Below, piece after piece: positions 34,223 through 38,296 of a stretch of 38,296 bases of DNA. Made by a program: the position numbers and the translations under genes. The DNA comes from Spirochaetia bacterium. GTDB taxonomy: Bacteria > Spirochaetota > Spirochaetia > Treponematales > Treponemataceae. Location: assembly GCA_900769975.1 (NCBI GenBank), contig CAAGIR010000003.1:1-38296 (forward strand), read 5' to 3'. Below the pieces are notes generated by a model that worked only from the letters and a program-made list of their open reading frames with translations, searched no databases and was not told the origin of the DNA. Each line of letters starts with the position of its first letter. The first letter of the stretch is position 1.

Positions 34223-34594
34223 TTAGAATACTTGTTTTAAAACTGCAACTAAAGACGATGGTAATGACTCTTCTTTTAAATCATTATAAGACTGGTCATA
34301 AAAAACAAAATCAGGGGTAATTAGCAGCTCTGGGAGCTTAAGCATAATCTTTTTTCTAAGATTATGATAATGCGTACTATGACCTTCTGCATAATAACCA
34401 ACATCTTTAGAGACCTGCATTGTATAAAGATGTTTTGAAGAAAGAGCTAATTTTTGCTTATCAGTATTTAATCCAAAACGAAAATAAAACTCTGGAAGAT
34501 AGCATATATTTATGAGTTCGTTTTAAGTCTGAGGATGAGTCGGGTCTTTGTCATACAAATCTACTAAATAAGTGTATTCTTTAAAAAGTTCCAT
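34223..34594 (-). pseudogene. Interrupted small gene, possibly nuclease-toxin related
   Basis: From the ATG at 34594 the frame runs 23 codons to a TAA at 34523-34525, then continues in the same frame for about 100 codons to 34223 (NELINICYLPEFYFRFGL, later VGYYAEGHSTHYHNLRKK and ELLITPDFVFYDQSYNDL). Such a perfect in-frame continuation implies a recent nonsense mutation. The second part has the look of phage-barnase/EndoU-like (PBECR) toxin or polyvalent-protein domains, but this is a weak impression. It follows a toxin-like fragment, so an immunity role is an alternative. Confidence 0.45.
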
Positions 34595-34619
34595 GACAGT
34601 TTATTCTCCAAACCTACAA

Positions 34620-34647
34620 GGTAGTAGTATAATTACTTACTACTACC
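34620..34647. promoter_or_regulatory. Perfect 10-bp inverted repeat between two toxin-region remnants
   Basis: GGTAGTAGTA (34620-34629) and TACTACTACC (34638-34647) are separated by 8 bp. It lies about 26 bp upstream of the interrupted gene (minus strand) and 45 bp after the toxin-like fragment. An operator or a weak attenuator stem is possible; there is no U tract. Confidence 0.45.
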
Positions 34648-34692
34648 CTATCATACAGACTTGCATCAGATTCTTTTATGATATTCATAGCT

Positions 34693-35256
34693 TCAGAAGT
34701 ATGTAAATGCTGCCATTTCTTTTGTAAAGGCTTCATCACTGATAAATGAAATAAGCTTTTCAGCAGAAAGTGAAGAGTATTTCATTTTCCTGTCAGACAT
34801 TTTTGAATTGACAACAGGAGATGGTTGCTGTATATTGTTCTTAGGGGAACTGCCATGTTCTAACATGGGGTTCTCCAGAACTTGGGAATCGGAGACGATT
34901 ACCTTGATTTTTTTTAAATATTCTGCACTAGGATTTTCTAGCCTAATTGCATATCCATCTTTGTCAAAGTTATATAAAACAGTTCTGTTATTATCTTGTT
35001 CAAAATTTAAGAATACTAAACCTTCAAAAGAATTTGTTTGACCATGTTTTTTTGATTCTTTAATTGTTGCATAAATATTATTTATTACTTTTTCTTCTGA
35101 AAGCTCATTTTTTAATGAGATAAAGACATTATCTGCCTGCTTTCTTGCATCTCTATATACACTTTGCCCAGCATTTTTTCCTGTAGAAACAACGGTTTTA
35201 AATTCCAAAAATTCTCCGTTGGTTATAGAATCTGCATTTTTTAAATAACAATTCAT
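34693..35256 (-). pseudogene. Toxin-domain fragment resembling CdiA-CT/MuF-type nuclease tips
   Basis: A 187-residue open frame. Its start (ADSITNGEFLEFKTVVSTG then YRDARKQADNVFISLK) matches the pattern of polymorphic-toxin C-terminal nuclease domains, in which a protein is 'given' as xxDxxxNGxxxEFKT followed by a QAD helix. A phage-like or contact-dependent toxin tip is the best guess. Residues 125-187 look like unrelated tail sequence. No large N-terminal carrier is present: just upstream, at about 35260, the sequence turns into an IS3 orfA fragment on the other strand, so it is probably a stranded 3' piece. Confidence 0.45.
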
Positions 35257-35265
35257 ACTATCTCT

Positions 35266-35511
35266 GGCATTAAGAAAGCCTGCGAACAGTTTAACTTGAA
35301 TTACGGAACACTTGCAGGCTGGAGAAAGCTTCGGGTAAAGAAAAGTAAAACAGGCAAGAGCAACGGGGATTTACAGAAAGAAAACGCAAGGCTCAAGAAA
35401 GAACTTGAGGAACTGAAAAGTGCGAATGAAATTCTGAAGGATACTCTCGGTTTTTATAAATGGAAACGCAACAATGACAAGCCTAAATATTTATCAACCA
35501 AATCGTTATAA
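35266..35511 (+). mobile_element. IS3-family transposase OrfA remnant
   Basis: The frame reads GIKKACEQFNLNYGTLAGWRK (a helix-turn-helix half) and then the leucine-zipper region of OrfA: LQKENARLKKELEELKS, SANEILKDTLGF. The start of the HTH domain and all of OrfB are absent. The 3' end overlaps the small membrane-protein gene on the other strand, so the element has been cut off. No terminal inverted repeats were found. Confidence 0.65.
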
Positions 35512-35603
35512 TCAGAAACATTTTTATCATATTCCTTAAACGTTCTGTTAAAAACATAAGCCGCAAGAGCAATTCCGCCAGTAATAAAAATTTTTTTCAA
35601 CAT
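35454..35603 (-). CDS. Small single-TM membrane protein
   Basis: A 49-residue protein: MLKKIF, a hydrophobic helix (about 6-20, FITGGIALAAYVF), then a hydrophilic helix with EYDKNVSDYNDLVDKY. It has an excellent GGAGG ribosome-binding site 5 nt before the ATG at 35603, and its own promoter with a palindromic operator upstream. An in-frame upstream ATG at 35636 lacks a ribosome-binding site. Small membrane peptides of this size in such islands are sometimes type I toxins, but nothing here proves that. Its last 58 bp overlap the IS3 remnant. Confidence 0.5.
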   Translation of the reverse strand: MLKKIFITGGIALAAYVFNRTFKEYDKNVSDYNDLVDKYLGLSLLRFHL

Positions 35604-35668
35604 AAAAACCTCCGTAAATGATGCAATTTTAGTCATTTGATGTAAAACTCACGTACTCTCCGTCCGTT

Positions 35669-35691
35669 TTGTAGCTACAAGATAAATTATA
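35669..35691 (-). promoter_or_regulatory. Extended -10 promoter with palindromic operator for the small membrane protein
   Basis: Minus strand: TGCTATAAT, an extended -10 (TATAAT at 35691-35686), with the perfect 12-bp palindrome TTGTAGCTACAA (35669-35680) at the predicted start site. A larger fold surrounds it: ACTCTCC near 35655 can pair with GGAGAGT near 35730. Confidence 0.5.
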
Positions 35692-35775
35692 GCAAAAGGG
35701 ATATGACAAGAAATGTCGTATGGGAGAGTTTTTTTTTGAAAGATTTTTGTTGTTAGGAAATAGTTAAAAAATTAA

Positions 35776-37068
35776 TCACAGTTCGAGGCTGTTTTCGTTC
35801 TGCAGGAAATCAAAAAGTCCGATTGTAACAATTCCGTCATTATCACAATATGGCTTTATTATGTCTTTAACGATGATTATTTTTTTAAAACTGTCATCAA
35901 CGCTCAAAAGAGATTTTTTTTCCTGCAATTCTTTTTCTCTGGAAGCAACGCTTAGCGCAGACTGAATGTAGTATTTTCTGCTCCCTTTAGTTGCAATAAA
36001 ATCAATTTCATATTGCACCCTCTTTTTTTTGCCGTCTTCGCAGGTTTCTCTTTTTTCAACAATTCCCACATCAACATTGCAGCCCCGGTATCTGAGTTCA
36101 TTGAAAACAACATTTTCCATAAGATGAGTTTCTTCTATCTGACGGAAATTTAAGCGGGCATTACGCAATCCAACATCTTCAAAATAATATTTATTCGGGG
36201 AACCGATGTATTTTCGACCTTTTACATCAAAGCGGTTCACTTCATTTATTATGAACGCATCTTTCAGAATTTCAAAATATTTCAGAATTGTATTTATGCT
36301 GATTTTTGAATGTAACACCGTTTCAAAAGTCTGCAAAATGCGCGTCGGATTCGTAAGAGAGCCAGTACTTGATGCAAGGATATTTATCAAATCATCAAGT
36401 TCCTGCGTCTTTTCAATTTTGTTGCGGCTGATAATGTCTTTAAGATACGTTTCCGTAAACAGATTTGTAAGATATGAAGCTTTCTGTTCATCAGTTTTCA
36501 TCGAAAGAACGAGCGGAAGTCCGCCATAAACGATGTAGTCAGCCCATGCATGATAGACATCGCCGTCATACCCCTGTAAAAATTCACTGAATGAAAAAGG
36601 CAGTACATGAACTTCGTCTCCACGCCCCCGAAATTCCGTAAGTATGTCTTTTGACATGAATTTTGAATTTGAACCTGTAACATATATATCCACATTCCGC
36701 AAACGTAAAAGTCCGTTCAAAACGCTGTAGATTTTTATCGGCTTTTCAGGGTGCCTGTACTCTTCGTCACTTATGGCAAATTGAATTTCGTCCAGAATGA
36801 TGAAATACATTTTTTCAGAATCCTTCACCAAAGAGCGGATATGCTCTGAAAGATTCTTTGGTTCACGGAGATTTTCATTTATGTCATCATCCAGTGCAAT
36901 TTTTATTATGCAGTTTTCGTCAATGCCGCTTTTAATCAAAAAATCGCAGAACAGCTCAAACAGCAGATAAGATTTTCCGCATCTTCGGACACCAGTAACA
37001 ACCTTTATCAGCCCATTATTCATCCTGTTTTTCAACGCTTCAACATATCTTTTTCTGACTATATTCAT
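35776..37068 (-). CDS. AAA_14/DUF4143 ATPase
   Basis: A 430-residue cytoplasmic P-loop ATPase with Walker A GVRRCGKS (26-33), Walker B FIILDEIQ (D93-E94), sensor-1-like YVTGSNSKFMSKDI and LPFSFSEFLQGY, a middle helical region (about 200-290), and a C-terminal DUF4143 domain with RGCNVDVGIVEKRE and YEIDFIATKG resembling a PD-(D/E)XK core. Such proteins are abundant in gut anaerobes and spirochaetes, often in many copies, and their role (defence, regulation or DNA repair) is not settled. An AAGGAAAG ribosome-binding site precedes the ATG. Inverted repeats overlap its promoter, so it may be autoregulated. Confidence 0.85.
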   Translation of the reverse strand: MNIVRKRYVEALKNRMNNGLIKVVTGVRRCGKSYLLFELFCDFLIKSGIDENCIIKIALDDDINENLREPKNLSEHIRSLVKDSEKMYFIILDEIQFAISDEEYRHPEKPIKIYSVLNGLLRLRNVDIYVTGSNSKFMSKDILTEFRGRGDEVHVLPFSFSEFLQGYDGDVYHAWADYIVYGGLPLVLSMKTDEQKASYLTNLFTETYLKDIISRNKIEKTQELDDLINILASSTGSLTNPTRILQTFETVLHSKISINTILKYFEILKDAFIINEVNRFDVKGRKYIGSPNKYYFEDVGLRNARLNFRQIEETHLMENVVFNELRYRGCNVDVGIVEKRETCEDGKKKRVQYEIDFIATKGSRKYYIQSALSVASREKELQEKKSLLSVDDSFKKIIIVKDIIKPYCDNDGIVTIGLFDFLQNENSLEL

Positions 37069-37079
37069 TTTCTTTCCTT

Positions 37080-37188
37080 ACTGAACAAAACTGGTTTTTA
37101 TACCACTTTTGTTCAGTATACTCGAAAATTCCTGAAAAAACAATAATCCCACTGAACAAAAACGCTCTTTGTGCCAGTTTTGTTCACT
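37080..37188 (-). promoter_or_regulatory. Four ACTGAACAAAA half-sites upstream of the DUF4143 ATPase
   Basis: First pair: ACTGAACAAAACTGG (37080-37094) and CCACTTTTGTTCAGT (37103-37117), 14 of 15 complementary, around an 8-bp centre that contains TATAAA on the minus strand, a likely -10. Second pair: ACTGAACAAAA (37151-37161) and CCAGTTTTGTTCACT (37174-37188), imperfect. It looks like a double operator controlling the ATPase gene. Confidence 0.55.
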
Positions 37189-37215
37189 TGGAAAATTAAG
37201 AGAAGTGAAAAAACA

Positions 37216-38140
37216 TCAGTTTAAAAGCCGGATAAGCTGCTTAAAATCATATCCAAGCATCAATAAACCCCATTCAGTCGCTACTTTTTCGTTTCCACGG
37301 AGATGAAATCTTCTGAAATGCTGATTGGATTTTATCTGCCCGAAGACAGTTTCGCATTCTGTTGAACGCTTTTTCAAGGACATGTATATTCTTTTTGTTC
37401 TGCATCATATTTCCAGTTTTCAGGATTAAAGGTTTTCTTTTTGAAACTGCGTTTTATTTCTTTTTCTTCAAGATAGTCATAATTTTCCTCACTTCCGTAA
37501 CCTGCATCTGCTATTACAGTTTTGAATTTGCATTCCAGTCTTTTCATCACATTTTCCAAATGAGGTTTTAATGTTCTTGTGTCTGTCGGATTTGGAAATA
37601 CATCATAGCCTGTTACAAAATTATTTTCTGTCCCAACCTGAATGTTATAACCAGGCTTGAGCTGACCGTTTAACATTGCATCTTCTTTCATTCGCATGAA
37701 AGTTGCATCTTCATCGGTTTTAGAATAACTGTTGCGGCCGTTAAATGTCGCCTTGCCTTTTCGTATTTTTCTTTTCGCGGGAGAAAATTCTTTTCAATCT
37801 GTCGTTTTGCTTTTTTCAGTTTTTTTTTACGTCTTTTGATTCCTTTAGAAAGACACGAAGTTTTTCATCAAGTTTTTTTTTCATTTTTTTCAACGGCACG
37901 TTTCCATACAAAGGTGTATTTATTCGAAGCACTTTCAATTTTTGTTCCGTCTACAAAATATTTTTCAAGGCTGACATAACCTTTTAAGACTTAGCGGCAA
38001 AAGCCACTGCTCATCCTGACTGTATGCTTTGAATGTTATTTTATCGCTTACGCCTCTGCTCATATTTAAATTTTAGCATAAAGAACTTTATTTGTCTTTA
38101 AAATAATAAAGGGACTGTCCGTACTTTTTGGACAGCCCCA
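37216..38140 (-). mobile_element. Decayed IS1182-family insertion sequence
   Basis: Transposase pieces in order on the minus strand: MSRGVSDKITFKAYSQDEQ (from 38063), EKYFVDGTKIESASNKYTF, NSYSKTDEDATFMRMKED, GQLKPGYNIQVGTENNFV, FPNPTDTRTLKPHLENVM, IADAGYGSEENYDYLEE, then KKRSTECETVFGQIKSN and a C-terminal end at 37216. These are in several frames. The region after LPLSLK and the cysteine-containing region after EYTCP are deleted, so the element cannot transpose by itself. The outer end carries GGGGCTGTCC-type inverted sequence (38111-38139 forms a hairpin with a single mismatch), typical of this family. No matching end was found at 37200. Confidence 0.75.
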
Positions 38141-38143
38141 CTA

Positions 38144-38296
38144 AAAGCAAAGAAAGGTTCATATGGAATCATAAAAATAGGAAACAACTCTGAATACTTT
38201 AATCCATATGTATTTAAGGTTGAAGCTGGCGTTGTAAATTATGTAGGCGACATAAAACTAGACATTGTAACTGGTCGAGTTTTAATTTGGCATAAA
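38144..38296 (+). pseudogene. Gene fragment cut by the IS1182 end, running off the window
   Basis: An open frame of 51 codons with no start codon begins directly after the IS end: AKKGSYGIIKIGNN, YFNPYVFKVEAGVVNYVGD and KLDIVTGRVLIWHK. The pattern suggests a beta-rich lipoprotein-like domain, but I do not recognise it. The 5' part was probably lost or displaced by the IS insertion. The reading continues past the right edge, so its end is unseen. Confidence 0.4.

Noticed and set aside
34523..34525. Recoding (readthrough or special amino acid) at the in-frame TAA
   Set aside because: TAA is not a known recoding codon for selenocysteine or pyrrolysine, and the surrounding genes are decayed, so a nonsense mutation is simpler.
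32921..37068. The truncated and intact DUF4143 ATPases as one duplicated gene
   Set aside because: Motifs at equivalent positions (FTGSSLLQIL versus YVTGSNSKFM, and the C-terminal halves) differ too much; they belong to different subgroups.
1..38296. CRISPR arrays, rRNA genes or complete tRNA genes
   Set aside because: No regularly spaced repeat with unique spacers, no cas genes and no rRNA or tRNA signature were seen on either strand.

Overview
The window reads as the chromosome of a host-associated, anaerobic, plant-polysaccharide-using spirochaete, most likely a gut or rumen Treponema. This is inferred from A+T-rich DNA, the oxygen-sensitive class III ribonucleotide reductase (nrdD-nrdG) as the only ribonucleotide reductase present, cytoplasmic GH2 and GH51 glycosidases, and a spirochaete-style chemosensory cluster. 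No 16S or other phylogenetic marker is present, so the genus is a guess.

Layout. 1-2070: a GC-rich hairpin-bearing intergenic patch, a YkgJ-like cysteine-cluster protein and an aldolase of the threonine aldolase family. 2088-10374 (minus strand): tcdA, a GH2 beta-galactosidase cotranscribed with a MATE exporter, and nrdD-nrdG under NrdR-like boxes. 10532-23425 (minus strand): one apparently continuous operon of ten genes, read from 23425 downwards: cheW, a divergent CheW-like gene, cheB, cheR, a CheA-receiver hybrid, a receiver-GAF-class III adenylate cyclase, two six-TM receptors with MCP-type signalling domains, and a pair of short chromate-transporter-family proteins. 23564-32476: patatin-like lipase, a MetQ-like binding protein, a coiled-coil protein, a YitT protein, GH51 arabinofuranosidase, endonuclease IV, UvrC and a DUF2188 protein. 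32477-38296: an accessory zone with a 5'-truncated DUF4143 ATPase, degraded toxin-like genes, an IS3 orfA scrap, a tiny membrane-protein gene, an intact DUF4143 ATPase with repeated inverted operators, and a decayed IS1182-type element next to a broken gene.

The main system is the chemosensory operon. It has no separate CheY and no flagellar gene. Its only obvious output is a cyclase carrying its own receiver-like domain, so the cluster looks like a membrane-signal-to-cAMP phosphorelay rather than motility control. The receptors have no periplasmic sensor and an unusual signalling-tip sequence, and the cyclase receiver lacks several phosphorylation-site residues.

Two other signals run through the window. 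First, at least four genes (tcdA, cheW, the coiled-coil gene and uvrC) have a sigma-70-type promoter whose -10 box ends 6-7 nt before the start codon with no Shine-Dalgarno sequence, which predicts leaderless mRNAs. Second, an approximately 85-bp GC-rich repeat occurs twice in intergenic DNA, and a hairpin in it differs between copies by a compensatory base-pair change.
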